A stretch of 64,000 nt of DNA from Pelagicoccus sp. SDUM812005 (GCF_031127875.1 NZ_JARXIA010000001.1:124001-188000); one strand, 5' to 3'; shown: positions 17,577 to 27,086, counted from the stretch's first letter. Notes: generated by a model from the sequence alone, not told the origin. Made by a program: numbers and translations.

Positions 17577-19640
17577 ATGGTTAAACTTTTTTCTACCGAT
17601 ATCGACGGTACTTTGATCGGCAAGCCGGACGCCCTGGAGCGGTTCAACGCGTCCTGGATGGCTTGCCCAGAAGAGCGTCGGCCTTTGCTCTGCTATAACA
17701 CCGGGCGCCTGCTCGACGACATGCTGGAGCTGATCGAGCATGGCGATCTGATGGCTCCCGACTTCCTCATCTGCGGCGTGGGCACGCTCATTTACGACTA
17801 CCGCAAGAAGGAGAAGGTGAAGGATTTCACCGAGATCCTGGAGGAGGGCTGGAATCGGGATCGCGCCGCTGCGGCGGTGGGCAGCTTTCCTGATACAACG
17901 GTGCAGCCGAAGCATTTTCAAGGACCGTACAAGAGCAGTTGGTTTCTGCGGGACGCGACCGAGGAGCAGCTGCACGAAATCGAGGTTGCCTTGGAAAACT
18001 CCGACTTGGATGTGAATATCATCTATTCCTCCAATCGGGACTTGGACGTCGTACCCAAGTACGCGAACAAGGGGAACGCCCTGACTTGGCTAATCAAGCG
18101 GCTGAAGATCTCACCATCGGAAGTGGTGGTCGCCGGCGATACGGGCAACGACAGCGCCATGTTTCGCAAGAAGTCGATTCGCGGCATCGTGGTTGGCAAC
18201 GCCCAACCCGAGCTGCACGAGCGCACGGTCGGGCTCGACGTTTACCGAGCTGACGGAGTGTGCGCGGATGGCGTATTGGAAGGGCTGATACACTTTGGGG
18301 CAATCGATTCTGTTTGCGAACCGGCCCAAGAGACCTGCGACCTGCCCCGCGACCCTTCGATGCACAAAGACACGCTGCGTCTGATCAGCGAGGAGAAGGT
18401 ATCCAACATCAGCGAGGCGGATCGGGAGTATCTCAGGTTTGCCTACAAGAAGGCGGTGGAGGGACTGCGGCGAAACATTACGCCGATCGGCTTCTCGGCC
18501 TGTTCGCTCGAGGACAACGTGACGGAAGGCACGGACGAGAATTACCGTAGCGTCTGGGGCCGGGACGGCTCGATCGCCGTGATCGGTTCCCTGAAGCTTG
18601 ACGATCCGGAAATTCGTGAGTGTCAACGCAACACGCTGCAGACCTTGCTGGACCACCTGTCCTTGACCGGGCAAGTGCCCAGTAATGTTTCTATCGATAC
18701 GAAGGAGCCGGACTACTCTGGCGTGGGCGGCATCTGTTCCATCGACAGCGGCATCTGGTTAATCATCGCCGTTTTCGAATACGTGCGGGCCACCGGAGAT
18801 CTCGATTTCTTGCGGGACAACGTGAAGAACCTGCAACGAGCCATGGATTGGCTGAGCGCTCAGGACGCGAACAACGACGGCTTGATCGAGGTGCCGGAAG
18901 CGGGGGACTGGACCGACTTGTTCGGTCGCAGCTACAACCCGCTCTACGACGAGGTTATTTGGTATCGGGCCAACATCTGTTACGGGCGACTCATGGAATT
19001 GCTCGGCAAGTGGGAGATGGCGGGAGACTACCTGCGCTGGGCGAGCCACATCAAGCGGACCATCCTGCGCAAGTTCTGGCCGTCGACCATCGGGCAGAAG
19101 GACTGGGAATATTCCTTCGCCGACCAGCAGCTTAACATGGGCGACACGCAGTACTTGCTGGCGCAGACGACTCCGTTCTCTTTCGACTGGCGTTGCGACG
19201 TGTATGCGAACGTGTTGGCCTTCCTCTTCGACGTGCTTGGAACGGATCAGGCCCAGAAAGCCTTTCGTTTTATGTGGGGGGTCGGGGCCAACCATCCGTA
19301 TCCCGTTCGCAACTTGTATCCAGTGGTTCAAGCCGGCGATCCGGACTGGAAGCCCTACTACACGGTTAATCTTCTGAATCTACCCAATCACTACCACAAT
19401 GGAGGCATCTGGCCGTTTGTAGGAGGAATGTGGGTACAGTTTATCCACAAGCTCGGTTTTCGGGATCTGGCTGTGGCGGAACTGATGAAGTTGGCCAAGG
19501 TAAACGAAGCGGGGATCGCTTCCTCTTGGGAGTTCAACGAATGGGCGCACGGGGAAACTGGCCGTCCAATGGGCAAAACCTATCAAGCCTGGTCTTGCTC
19601 CGAGTTTGTGAAGGCTTGCCAAATGCTTAAGATTGTATGA
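17577..19640 (+). CDS. Fusion: HAD sugar-phosphate phosphatase + GH100-like glycosidase
   Basis: A 687-residue two-domain protein. Residues 1-245 are an SPP/mannosylfructose-phosphate-phosphatase-type HAD hydrolase: DIDGT (nucleophile D8, acid D10), YNTGR, and the metal site VVAGDTGND near residue 185. From about residue 262 to the end is an (alpha/alpha)6 barrel resembling GH100 neutral invertase or related exo-glycosidases, with SVWGRDGS, CSIDSGIW, NDGLIEVPEAGDW, LPNHYHNGGIWP and KTYQAWS. The first domain would finish synthesis of the disaccharide; the second could hydrolyse it. It starts 21 bases after the synthase gene and its stop overlaps the fructokinase start (ATGA). Synthesis and breakdown on one chain is unusual. 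The alternative for the second domain is a debranching-type glucosidase. Confidence 0.82.
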   Translation: MVKLFSTDIDGTLIGKPDALERFNASWMACPEERRPLLCYNTGRLLDDMLELIEHGDLMAPDFLICGVGTLIYDYRKKEKVKDFTEILEEGWNRDRAAAAVGSFPDTTVQPKHFQGPYKSSWFLRDATEEQLHEIEVALENSDLDVNIIYSSNRDLDVVPKYANKGNALTWLIKRLKISPSEVVVAGDTGNDSAMFRKKSIRGIVVGNAQPELHERTVGLDVYRADGVCADGVLEGLIHFGAIDSVCEPAQETCDLPRDPSMHKDTLRLISEEKVSNISEADREYLRFAYKKAVEGLRRNITPIGFSACSLEDNVTEGTDENYRSVWGRDGSIAVIGSLKLDDPEIRECQRNTLQTLLDHLSLTGQVPSNVSIDTKEPDYSGVGGICSIDSGIWLIIAVFEYVRATGDLDFLRDNVKNLQRAMDWLSAQDANNDGLIEVPEAGDWTDLFGRSYNPLYDEVIWYRANICYGRLMELLGKWEMAGDYLRWASHIKRTILRKFWPSTIGQKDWEYSFADQQLNMGDTQYLLAQTTPFSFDWRCDVYANVLAFLFDVLGTDQAQKAFRFMWGVGANHPYPVRNLYPVVQAGDPDWKPYYTVNLLNLPNHYHNGGIWPFVGGMWVQFIHKLGFRDLAVAELMKLAKVNEAGIASSWEFNEWAHGETGRPMGKTYQAWSCSEFVKACQMLKIV

Positions 19641-20536
19641 ACGCTGCGAATACGAAGTGCGTGGTCGCCTTTGGCGAGGTTCTGTGGGACTGTCTTCCGA
19701 GCGGCCTGTTTTTAGGAGGGGCCCCGCTTAATGTGGCCTACCATGCGGCTCGCCTGGGCGCGGAGAGCTATGTCGCAAGCTCGGTAGGCAAGGACCTGCT
19801 GGGGGACGAGGCTTTTCGTCGGCTGGAGGCGGCAGGGATCGGCACCAACTTGCTGAAGCGGCATCCGCGCTTTCCGACGGGCGCTTCGGTTGCGAGCTTG
19901 GACGATGCGGGCGACGCGACCTATGATATTCTGGAGGAGGTCGCTTGGGATGAGATATCCTTGGGCGAAGAAGACGCGGAGATTTTGGTCAAGGCGGATG
20001 CCTTGGTTTACGGGAGTCTCGCGGCGCGGTCTCGCATGAATTTGGACCTGCTGAGCGGATTGCTCGAGCGAACCCAAGCCGTGAAGGTTTGCGACGTGAA
20101 CCTGCGGGCGCCTTACGACGATCCGGAGCTCGCTCTTTCGCTAGCCCGCCGAGCGGATGTGATCAAGGTCAACGACGACGAGCTGGAGGTTCTATCGGGG
20201 CTTAGCGGCGACGACCTGCAGGGGCAAGTGCGAGCCTTAGGCCGGTTGACGGGCGTTGGCACGATATGCGTGACGCTGGGAAAGCGGGGCGCTTTGTTGT
20301 GGCGTGACGGCAAGTTCCTGTCCGAGTCGGCGGCCGAAGTGGAGACGGCCGATACCATCGGCGCCGGAGATTCCTTCACGGCGGCCCTTTGCATGGGAAT
20401 CTTGCACGGGTACGACTTGGAGGAGTGCTTGCGTCGGGCCGTGCGTTTGAGCGCTTTCGTCGCGTCGAAGAGCGGGGCCCAGCCGGACTACGAGGCCGAA
20501 GAGGTTTTGCAGCCTGCTTTGCAGGAGGGTAAATAG
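19637..20536 (+). CDS. PfkB-family fructokinase
   Basis: A 299-residue ribokinase-fold sugar kinase. The N-terminal pattern AFGEVLWDCLP...LGGAPLNVAYHAARLG is that of bacterial fructokinases, and the C-terminal PfkB signature DTIGAGDSFTAALCMG holds the catalytic Asp and anion hole. It would turn fructose into fructose 6-phosphate, the acceptor used by the synthase two genes upstream, which closes a recycling loop if the fused glycosidase releases fructose. The start overlaps the previous stop by four bases. Its full length and intact motifs leave little doubt about kinase activity; the exact sugar is inferred. Confidence 0.88.
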   Translation: MNAANTKCVVAFGEVLWDCLPSGLFLGGAPLNVAYHAARLGAESYVASSVGKDLLGDEAFRRLEAAGIGTNLLKRHPRFPTGASVASLDDAGDATYDILEEVAWDEISLGEEDAEILVKADALVYGSLAARSRMNLDLLSGLLERTQAVKVCDVNLRAPYDDPELALSLARRADVIKVNDDELEVLSGLSGDDLQGQVRALGRLTGVGTICVTLGKRGALLWRDGKFLSESAAEVETADTIGAGDSFTAALCMGILHGYDLEECLRRAVRLSAFVASKSGAQPDYEAEEVLQPALQEGK

Positions 20537-20723
20537 CTAGGATTGGAAGCTGAAGTCGCTGCGGCCTAGGATTCGTCTTATGGCTACCGTTTGGCGTTTT
20601 GATTAGGGGGACCCTTTTCTCTATGGTGTTTTTCGTTTAGTTAGTCGTACTGTGTGATGAGGGAAACGCGGCGTGCCCGGCGGTCCCGCCCTACCTAATG
20701 CGAATGATCAAACGAAAAATATT

Positions 20724-21947
20724 CTAGAACGGCGCTTCAATGGTTGTCACTTCGGTGTTTCGAATCTTCGAAAGATGCGACTTCACTTCCTCGATGACAT
20801 CGTCGATTTCGCGGTGGTCGTTTTCCAGTAGGTGGTTGGTCCATCGCGACCCGTAGCGCACATGGTTGATTTCATCGGACCAGTCGTGGTCCGCGAATAT
20901 TTGGCTACGCATGTCTCCATTGTTTTGATACTCTTTCATTCGCTTCGGTTTCCGCGGCATGAAGTAGGCTTCCAAGCCGCGCGTGAGATAGGTGACGCGG
21001 TGGAGAATGGGCAGGCCTTGGGACTCCTCGAAGAGCACGGGATTCACCTTGCTCGGATTGACGCCCAGTTCGCGAAGGCGGTTCGCTCCGAATTCGCTAT
21101 GGCGCGTTTCGTCCCAGAAGTGCCTGCTGAAATCGGCAAAGAATTCCCAGGGATATAGGCCCTCGGGAGCGTCGAAGAGAATGCCAGCGAGGAGGGCGGC
21201 GGCGTAGAACTCGTTGAAGAATACCTTGAATTGCTCGATGGTCGCTTGCTGGGGGTCCATTTGTTGACGGTTCGCGTAGGATTCGAGCTGTCCGGTCTGT
21301 ATGGAATCGTCGAAGAGGATGGTGGTGGGGCGTTCGAAGCGCTCGCCAGTAATGGGCGGAGGCGTTGGGCCCTGCTTCGTTTCCCCGTGGATACCGCCAA
21401 TGGAGCGACTCAGAGCCTGAATCTGCAAGGCCCAGGCGGACGCGTTGAGGTCGATATTCAAGGAGTGGTACCAGTCTAGCTGGACGTCTAGGTCGCTAAG
21501 GGTGCGTTGCAGGATTCGAATCTCGTTCGCGTTGGCGGATGTATCCATCTTTTTGAGATCGACTCGAATGGACTCTGCTAGATCGCTGGTCAGGACTCCG
21601 TAGAAACCCGCTAGGAAGTCGGTATCCGACGGGGCGTGCAAGGCGTTCTCCAGAAGGTTAACGAGGTCGGGCCGTACGCTCGCGTTGGTGTTTCCGCCTC
21701 TCATCTCCTGCAGACGAGTTCGGATCCAAGTGATGTGCTCCGAGGCGTCGTAGAGGTGGTAGGCCAGCTTGTATTTGGTCTCGAAATCGCCAATTCGGAG
21801 AAACCATCCCGCCAAGATTTTCAAGCGAGCGCGTTCGACGGCGGCGATGTTGCGGAGGCGCTCGGCGGCGACGGCGATGTTTTGTCCTAGGACATCGGAA
21901 GCGGTTGATTGCGGGCTAGGGGCTTTGGGGGTCTCTGCTGTTTTCAT
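20724..21947 (-). CDS. DUF455-like ferritin-type protein
   Basis: A 407-residue, largely helical protein without a signal peptide. Carboxylate/histidine pairs typical of ferritin-like di-iron four-helix bundles are visible: KLAYHLYDASEHITW near residue 60, FADFSRHFWDETRHSEFGANR near 275 and HDWSDEINHVRYGSRW near 360. The general look is that of the DUF455 family, whose function is unknown. The stop is at 20724 and the start ATG at 21947. An AraC-type regulator is divergently encoded 61 bases away and is a plausible controller. The Asp/Glu/His set could bind iron or manganese; that is inference. Confidence 0.65.
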   Translation of the reverse strand: MKTAETPKAPSPQSTASDVLGQNIAVAAERLRNIAAVERARLKILAGWFLRIGDFETKYKLAYHLYDASEHITWIRTRLQEMRGGNTNASVRPDLVNLLENALHAPSDTDFLAGFYGVLTSDLAESIRVDLKKMDTSANANEIRILQRTLSDLDVQLDWYHSLNIDLNASAWALQIQALSRSIGGIHGETKQGPTPPPITGERFERPTTILFDDSIQTGQLESYANRQQMDPQQATIEQFKVFFNEFYAAALLAGILFDAPEGLYPWEFFADFSRHFWDETRHSEFGANRLRELGVNPSKVNPVLFEESQGLPILHRVTYLTRGLEAYFMPRKPKRMKEYQNNGDMRSQIFADHDWSDEINHVRYGSRWTNHLLENDHREIDDVIEEVKSHLSKIRNTEVTTIEAPF

Positions 21948-22008
21948 TTGGCCTCGTATTATAGGCGCAATACGAATTCCGGCAATTGACGGATCGGGAT
22001 GATTTCAC

Positions 22009-22884
22009 TTGCAGATCGGGCAAACAGACCTTGCTTGCTTAGGCGTGAATCCATCGCTTCGCTCAGAGCCGGCAACTGTTTTCTTCAAGAAATCAGGTAT
22101 CGCTATCCTGGAAAGCCACCATCAAGAGGGCTTTTCTATGGAGTGGCGGAAGGATCCGTTTCCGAAAATCCTCTTTGTTGTCGGTGGCGAGGGCGCTTTG
22201 CATTGGAACCGTAAGGAATTCGCGTTACGGGCAATCTCCTTGATTGTCGTCCCGGCAGGGACCTCGCATCGCCTGACGGATGCGCCGGGAAACCCCATCT
22301 CGCTGTATGGGATTTGCTTCGGGAAATCCAGTTTTCCGAGTCGCTCGCTTGTGAAGGCGGCCTGCAGCCGTTGCCGTCTCGAAACGGGCACGGTATTGGC
22401 AATCGGGGCCTCGAAGGCTCTGAAGGCAATCATGATCGAGGAACGAAACGAGCGGCCGGAATCCGAGGATTTGCAGCTCAGTTACGTTTGCCAGCTACTG
22501 GCATCGTTGACGCGAAACCCATTTGACGAAGAACCCTCCGATGAGGCGCTTCGTTCGCGGGCGAGGGTGGAAGCTTACGTGGAGCGCCTGGCGTCTTCCT
22601 TCTGGAAGACTGAGGATCTGGATTCGGTGGCGCGGTCGCTGGGGCTGAGTCGCAGGCGCTTTACCCAAATCTTCCGAGAGGTGACGGGGGAAAGTTGGCT
22701 CGCTCGCGTAACGCGCCTGCGGATGGAGCATGCGCGGCATTTGCTGACGGAGACGCAACTGTCGGTTCGTTCGATCTGCTTCGAATGCGGATTTGCGGAG
22801 ATATCGAGTTTCTATCGCCTCTTTCGTTCCACCTATCGAACGAGTCCCGGGGCGTTTCGCAAGCAAGCGGGAGAGCGGCGATAG
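22009..22884 (+). CDS. AraC-family transcriptional regulator
   Basis: A 291-residue regulator with an N-terminal cupin-like sensor domain (about 25-110, including VVGGEGALHWNRKEFALRAISLIVVPAG) and a C-terminal double helix-turn-helix AraC domain (about 190-285: SVARSLGLSRRRFTQIFREVTG, then the conserved SICFECGFAEISSFYRLFRSTYRTSPGAFR). It probably senses a small ligand and may control the divergent ferritin-like gene. The frame begins with TTG at 22009 and no upstream ATG is available in frame; the first internal ATG (22138) would remove part of the cupin domain, so the TTG start is preferred with some doubt. Confidence 0.85.
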   Translation: MQIGQTDLACLGVNPSLRSEPATVFFKKSGIAILESHHQEGFSMEWRKDPFPKILFVVGGEGALHWNRKEFALRAISLIVVPAGTSHRLTDAPGNPISLYGICFGKSSFPSRSLVKAACSRCRLETGTVLAIGASKALKAIMIEERNERPESEDLQLSYVCQLLASLTRNPFDEEPSDEALRSRARVEAYVERLASSFWKTEDLDSVARSLGLSRRRFTQIFREVTGESWLARVTRLRMEHARHLLTETQLSVRSICFECGFAEISSFYRLFRSTYRTSPGAFRKQAGERR

Positions 22885-23152
22885 GGCTGGAGCATCGATT
22901 CGCTGACAGGTTGGCGGCCTGGTGAGCGCTTCTCAAAATCAGGAGCTTCACGGAAGCTCAGCCCTCGGATTGTTACGATGGTGGCCAAGGCGCTAGGGTG
23001 CGGTGGGGACGAATATCTCGAGCACGCTTTGTTCGCTCGTGGGATTAAACCGTTGGTCGTAACGGCTTGCGTGGCGGCTTTGCTTGATCGGTTGTGCTTT
23101 TTTTGTCCCCGGGTGGCGCGGGGATGGGGCTCGTTGGCGACCAAGGTGGCAC

Positions 23153-23455
23153 CTAGACGGTTTCTAGCAGCTTGCGGATTTCGGCTTCGGGGGCTTCGTG
23201 GTGTTGGATCACGGCGAGGTGGAGGGCGTGCTCGAGAACGGGTTTGGCGTCGGCGGGACGCTTGAGGGCCAGCAGGGATTTGCCTTTGAGGATTTCGGCC
23301 ATCATCCAATCGTCCTTCTTTTGGATGCAGTAGTCGAGTTGCTCGATGGCTTCTTCGTGGCGGTCTTCTTCGATGAGGGCCTGGGCCAGCGAGAAGCGGA
23401 AGAGCTCGTTGTCTGGATTTTTGGATACGAGGGTTTGGAAGCGTTCGGTTTTCAT
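23153..23455 (-). CDS. Small TPR-repeat protein
   Basis: A 100-residue protein made almost entirely of tetratricopeptide-like helices (PDNELFRFSLAQALIEEDRHEEAIEQLDYCI, then DDWMMAEILKGKSLLALKRPADAKPVLEHAL), about two to two and a half repeats. It has no signal peptide, so it is probably a cytoplasmic adaptor. Small proteins of this type are common in Verrucomicrobiota and have no assigned role. It stands alone between the AraC gene and a short lipoprotein gene of opposite orientation. Confidence 0.75.
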   Translation of the reverse strand: MKTERFQTLVSKNPDNELFRFSLAQALIEEDRHEEAIEQLDYCIQKKDDWMMAEILKGKSLLALKRPADAKPVLEHALHLAVIQHHEAPEAEIRKLLETV

Positions 23456-23614
23456 TCTGAAGAGTGATTTGTGAAGTGTGAAAAGTGGGTCGGACTTTAA
23501 GCGTCGGGCGTTGGCGTGGTGGATCCTTGATGTTTTCGTTTTTTTGCGGTCGAAAGTCTTGATTCGCGCGTTGGTCTCTTAGGGAATATTTAGTGAATGC
23601 GAAGGTTTTTTGAT

Positions 23615-23905
23615 ATGAAGTTTTTAGGACTGGGTATGGTGGGCCTGCTGTCCGTCTGGATGGCGGGCTGTACGGGCGCTGGCGGAGACTGCCAGTATGC
23701 GGAAGCTACGCTGCCGGCTGTGGTCACGCAATCTTTCGACGCTAGCGTTATCCTGAAGCTGGAGCGGGACGACCGTTTGGTAACGCTCAAGAGGGGGAAG
23801 GTCGAAGGGGCCGCCCGGGTGGGCAGCGCGTATAGCGTGCGGGTGCGGGAGCTCACGGAGGGAAGCTGCGTGCCGCTCGTGGCGGTGGACGCCAAGCCGC
23901 GGTAG
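23615..23905 (+). CDS. Small predicted lipoprotein
   Basis: A 96-residue protein with a signal peptide and lipobox (WMAGC, Cys at about 19), then a short beta-rich domain of about 75 residues with no recognised motif. It ends 11 bases before the end of the convergent helicase gene. The ATG at 23615 has AAGG upstream; an in-frame ATG at 23597 would add six residues. Likely an outer-membrane or periplasmic lipoprotein of unknown role. Confidence 0.6.
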   Translation: MKFLGLGMVGLLSVWMAGCTGAGGDCQYAEATLPAVVTQSFDASVILKLERDDRLVTLKRGKVEGAARVGSAYSVRVRELTEGSCVPLVAVDAKPR

Positions 23906-23916
23906 CGGCGCTTGAG

Positions 23917-26025
23917 CTATGGTCTGGCGGGCGGTGGCTCGCGGCCGGGTTCGTTCCGTCCGGGGAGAGCTTGGTGGATTTCGTGGAAGCGGGCGTCGCG
24001 GTCCTGGCGGTTGATGCGGATGAACTTGGGCTTGGGCAGGCTTTGTAGGAACTGGCGACCGTAGCTTTTTTGCAGGATGCGGGAGTCGAGGATGGTGATG
24101 ATGCCTTTGTCGGCGCGGGTGCGGATGAGGCGGCCGACGCCTTGGCGGAACTTGACGAGGGCTTCGGGGAGGTTGAGCTCGGCGAAGGGGTTGCCGCCGC
24201 GTTCCTTGATGTGCTCGGACTTGGCTTCGGCGATGGGATGGGTGGGAACGTCGAAGGGGAGGCGGGTGATGATGACTTGCTCGAGGGAGGAGCCGGGCAC
24301 GTCGACGCCGGTCCAGAAGGAGTCGGTGCCGAAGAGCACGCCGTTGCCGGCTTCGAGGAACGCGGCTGTCATGTCGGAGCGGCCCATGCCTTGGCCTTGG
24401 GCGAAGAAGGGGCGTCCGGCTTCGAGGAACTCGGACTGGAGGGCGTCGGAGACTTTGCGCAGGTCGGAGTAGCTGGTGAAGAGGACGAGGGTGCCGCCTG
24501 AGACGTTGGATACGCAGTAGCGGATGTAGTCGATGAGGACTTCGATGGAGAGGCGCTGGTCTTGGGGCGAGGGAACGGGGACGTCGGTCGCGATGTAGAT
24601 GCGGGTGTTGTTCTCGTAGTCGAAGGGGGAGTCTACCATCTCGGCGGTTTCGCTCTCGGCCCCGATCTTGGCCTGGAAGGGGCGCATGTCGCGGGCGATG
24701 GAGAGGGTGGCGCTGGTGAGGGTGACGGAGGTTTCCTTGTTGAAGAGCTCTTCGCGGAGGTAGGGGGCGATGTCGATGGGGGCGGTGCGCAGGGTGCAGA
24801 TGTTTCCGGTGCGGCCGCTTTTTTCGATCCAGTGCACGTGGTCTTCTTCGGCGAGGTCGATGAAGCGTCTGATGCCTGTATAGTAACTGTGGATACGGCT
24901 GCGCTGGTCCTTGATCTCGTCGTGCATGGGGCCGTCTTCGATCTTGGAGAGGATGCCGTCCATGGTTTGCACGCAGGCGCGCAGGGGGCCGAGCAGGGTG
25001 GGCGCGCACCAGCCGAGCTCGGAGATGCGCACGAGCTTGTGCTTAGCGAGGTGGGTGGCGATGAGGTAGCCGAAGAATTCCTGGCAGGCTTCCTGGGCGT
25101 CGATGATGGCTTGGAGCTGCTGCGGGTAGGCGAACTTGCGCACGATGCCGGACTTGCGCTTGGGGTTGAAGAGCATCTTGAGCTGGCGGTCGACGCCGTA
25201 GCTGGAGATGCGGGCTCCGAAGTGTTCGGTGGCGACTTCGGCGGTGGTGTGGGCTTCGTCGATGACGAGGAAGTCGTCGGGGAGGAGGATGCCCTTGGCG
25301 CCGGGGGCGAGTCCGCCGGCGTTGAGCAGGGCGAAGAGCAGGGAGTGGTTGACGATGACGACCTGGGCTTTGCGCATCTCGGCCCGGGCGTGCTGGTAGT
25401 GGCAGGTGTTGGGGTTGCAGTTCTTGCGGTTGCAGGCGGAGCCCTCGGCGTTGATCTGCTCCCAGACGTCGAAGTTGGGGAGGGGGTTGAGCTCTTGGCG
25501 AAGGCCGGTCTTGGTCTTTTCGGCCCAGTCGGCGATGCGGGTGAGCTCTTCCATCTCTTCGGTGGGGAAGAGTTCGGTCTTGTTGCGGATGGCGTTGGCG
25601 AGGCGGGTAGGGCAGAGGTAGTTGCCTTTGCCGACGAGAACGGCGGACTTGAAGTCGGCGTACTTTTCGAGTTCCGGAATGGAGCGGAAGAGGGTGCGGC
25701 AGATTTCGAGGTCCTTGCGCTGGAGCTGCTCCTGCAGGGAGATGGTGTGGGAGGAGACGACGCAGGGGCGCTGGCTCTCCGTGGCGTGGATGATGCCGGG
25801 CAGGAGGTAGGCGAGGGACTTGCCGACGCCGGTGCCGGCCTCGAAGATGAGGGGTTCGTCGTGCTCCATGCCGGCGGCTACGGCCCGGGCCATCTGCTCC
25901 TGTTGGGGGCGATGTTCGAGGCTGAGCTTGGATTGGAGGAAGCCTCCCTTGGCGAAGACGCGGCCGATGATTTCCGGGAGGAATATGGAGGATTCGGCGC
26001 TCTCGCGGTCGTTGGGAGAAATCAT
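23917..26025 (-). CDS. dinG: DinG/XPD-like ATP-dependent DNA helicase
   Basis: A 702-residue superfamily 2 helicase of the iron-sulfur DinG/YoaA group. It shows Walker A EAGTGVGKS (residues 62-70), an FeS region with Cys in NYLCPTRL and the CNRKNCNPNTC cluster (about 130-205), the DEAH box VIDEAHTT, motif V/VI GTDSFWTGVDVPG and QGVGRLIRT. Relatives unwind 5'-3' over D-loops, R-loops and G-quadruplexes in DNA repair. The GC-rich sequence gives long open frames on the other strand and in other frames, all taken as shadows. Start ATG at 26025. It is a cytoplasmic housekeeping gene. Confidence 0.92.
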   Translation of the reverse strand: MISPNDRESAESSIFLPEIIGRVFAKGGFLQSKLSLEHRPQQEQMARAVAAGMEHDEPLIFEAGTGVGKSLAYLLPGIIHATESQRPCVVSSHTISLQEQLQRKDLEICRTLFRSIPELEKYADFKSAVLVGKGNYLCPTRLANAIRNKTELFPTEEMEELTRIADWAEKTKTGLRQELNPLPNFDVWEQINAEGSACNRKNCNPNTCHYQHARAEMRKAQVVIVNHSLLFALLNAGGLAPGAKGILLPDDFLVIDEAHTTAEVATEHFGARISSYGVDRQLKMLFNPKRKSGIVRKFAYPQQLQAIIDAQEACQEFFGYLIATHLAKHKLVRISELGWCAPTLLGPLRACVQTMDGILSKIEDGPMHDEIKDQRSRIHSYYTGIRRFIDLAEEDHVHWIEKSGRTGNICTLRTAPIDIAPYLREELFNKETSVTLTSATLSIARDMRPFQAKIGAESETAEMVDSPFDYENNTRIYIATDVPVPSPQDQRLSIEVLIDYIRYCVSNVSGGTLVLFTSYSDLRKVSDALQSEFLEAGRPFFAQGQGMGRSDMTAAFLEAGNGVLFGTDSFWTGVDVPGSSLEQVIITRLPFDVPTHPIAEAKSEHIKERGGNPFAELNLPEALVKFRQGVGRLIRTRADKGIITILDSRILQKSYGRQFLQSLPKPKFIRINRQDRDARFHEIHQALPGRNEPGREPPPARP

Positions 26026-26153
26026 GGGCGGCAGTTTGGGAAAGTGCCGCTAGTTCTCGGAAGGAAGCTGCGTGGGGGCGAGCGGAAAATGCGTTTTGGG
26101 TCGGCGAGCAGGGACGTCGACGGGACCATGGGCTTCGGGCAGCGGTTGCGGAG

Positions 26154-26942
26154 CTATTGCTGGCTGGTGGCGACCCGGAGGAAGAGCGGCGAGGGGATGC
26201 TGTCCTTGGCAAGGGTGGCGCTTTGGGAGTCGCCCTCGGTTTGGATGGCTGCGGGAAAGTCGCTCCAGCTGTCCGGGTCGAGGGGATTGCTGCTCGATTG
26301 CAGCCGGTAGCTTTGCCCGTTTTTGATGGACCAGCTTAACAGAAAAGAGGTGGGCTCGATATGGATGGAGGCGACGGGGGCGATGGGCTCGGGGGCGGGC
26401 GTGGCGGTGATGGTGAGGGTGACTTCGAGGGCTTCGGCCGTGTTGCCGGCGCCGTTGCGTTCCTTCCAGGGCTGCAGGAAGAAGGTGTAGACGCCGGCCT
26501 GGCTGGGGCTTCCAGTTATTTGGCCGAACTGGGCGTTGAAGACGCCGGAGCTGGAAAGGGGCTGGCCTTGGGTGCCGGTTACGGTGAGGCCTGGGGGAAG
26601 GTTACCGGTAACGCTCCAGGAGCGGGCGGGGGCGTCGGTGTTTGAGACGCCGAAGGCGATGGTGACGCTATCGCCCGTCTCGAATTCGAAGGGAGGCTCG
26701 GGACTGGTGGAGTAGACGGCGGTGGTCGCTCCGGAGAGGGCGTGGCAGCTGCCTAGGCTGGCGGCTGCGAGGGTGAGCTTTTGCAGGATGCGGGTAGCGG
26801 GCTCGACGGAGTGCTTGGCTTGCTGGGCGAAGCGCTGCAGGGCGGGGGACTTCTGCAGCAGGCCTAGTAGGGCGAGAGTGGAGACATGGGTTCGCGGGGA
26901 GGCGAGCCGACCGAGTAGGGGCGCGAGTTTTTGGGGGAGCAT
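26154..26942 (-). CDS. Hypothetical protein with putative Ig-like domain
   Basis: A protein of about 262 residues. The N-terminal 70 residues are basic and helical without a clean signal peptide, although a hydrophobic LTLAAASLGSCHALSGA stretch (about 55-75) may act as one. The middle (about 85-185) resembles a putative Ig/cadherin-like repeat: FGVSNTDAPARSWSVTGNLPPGLTV followed by GVFNAQFGQITGSPSQAGVYTF. The C-terminus resembles an FN3-like or 'LPXX-SSN' fold seen in surface proteins. Function unknown. The ATG at 26942 is preferred; GTG at 26966 is in frame. Confidence 0.6.
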   Translation of the reverse strand: MLPQKLAPLLGRLASPRTHVSTLALLGLLQKSPALQRFAQQAKHSVEPATRILQKLTLAAASLGSCHALSGATTAVYSTSPEPPFEFETGDSVTIAFGVSNTDAPARSWSVTGNLPPGLTVTGTQGQPLSSSGVFNAQFGQITGSPSQAGVYTFFLQPWKERNGAGNTAEALEVTLTITATPAPEPIAPVASIHIEPTSFLLSWSIKNGQSYRLQSSSNPLDPDSWSDFPAAIQTEGDSQSATLAKDSIPSPLFLRVATSQQ

Positions 26943-27086
26943 GGTAGGTGAAAGGGGTATCTTCACGTGCTACGCAGCAGCGGGGCGGGAGGATGCGTAG
27001 GGACGGGAATAGCGGGCGAAATACCGATGGACGATTGGGTATTTGCCTAGGTGCGAAGCGGTCGCGAATGAAGGGCGGGGCGTGAG

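Noticed and set aside
22978-23265. 95-codon open frame between the AraC and TPR genes
   Set aside because: Arg/Gly-rich C-terminus, overlaps the TPR gene on the other strand, and has no motif.
24562-26310. 582-codon open frame opposite the DinG gene
   Set aside because: Its composition is Gly/Ala/Val/Glu low-complexity with no family pattern, as expected for the antisense of a GC-rich gene. DinG on the other strand has complete motifs.
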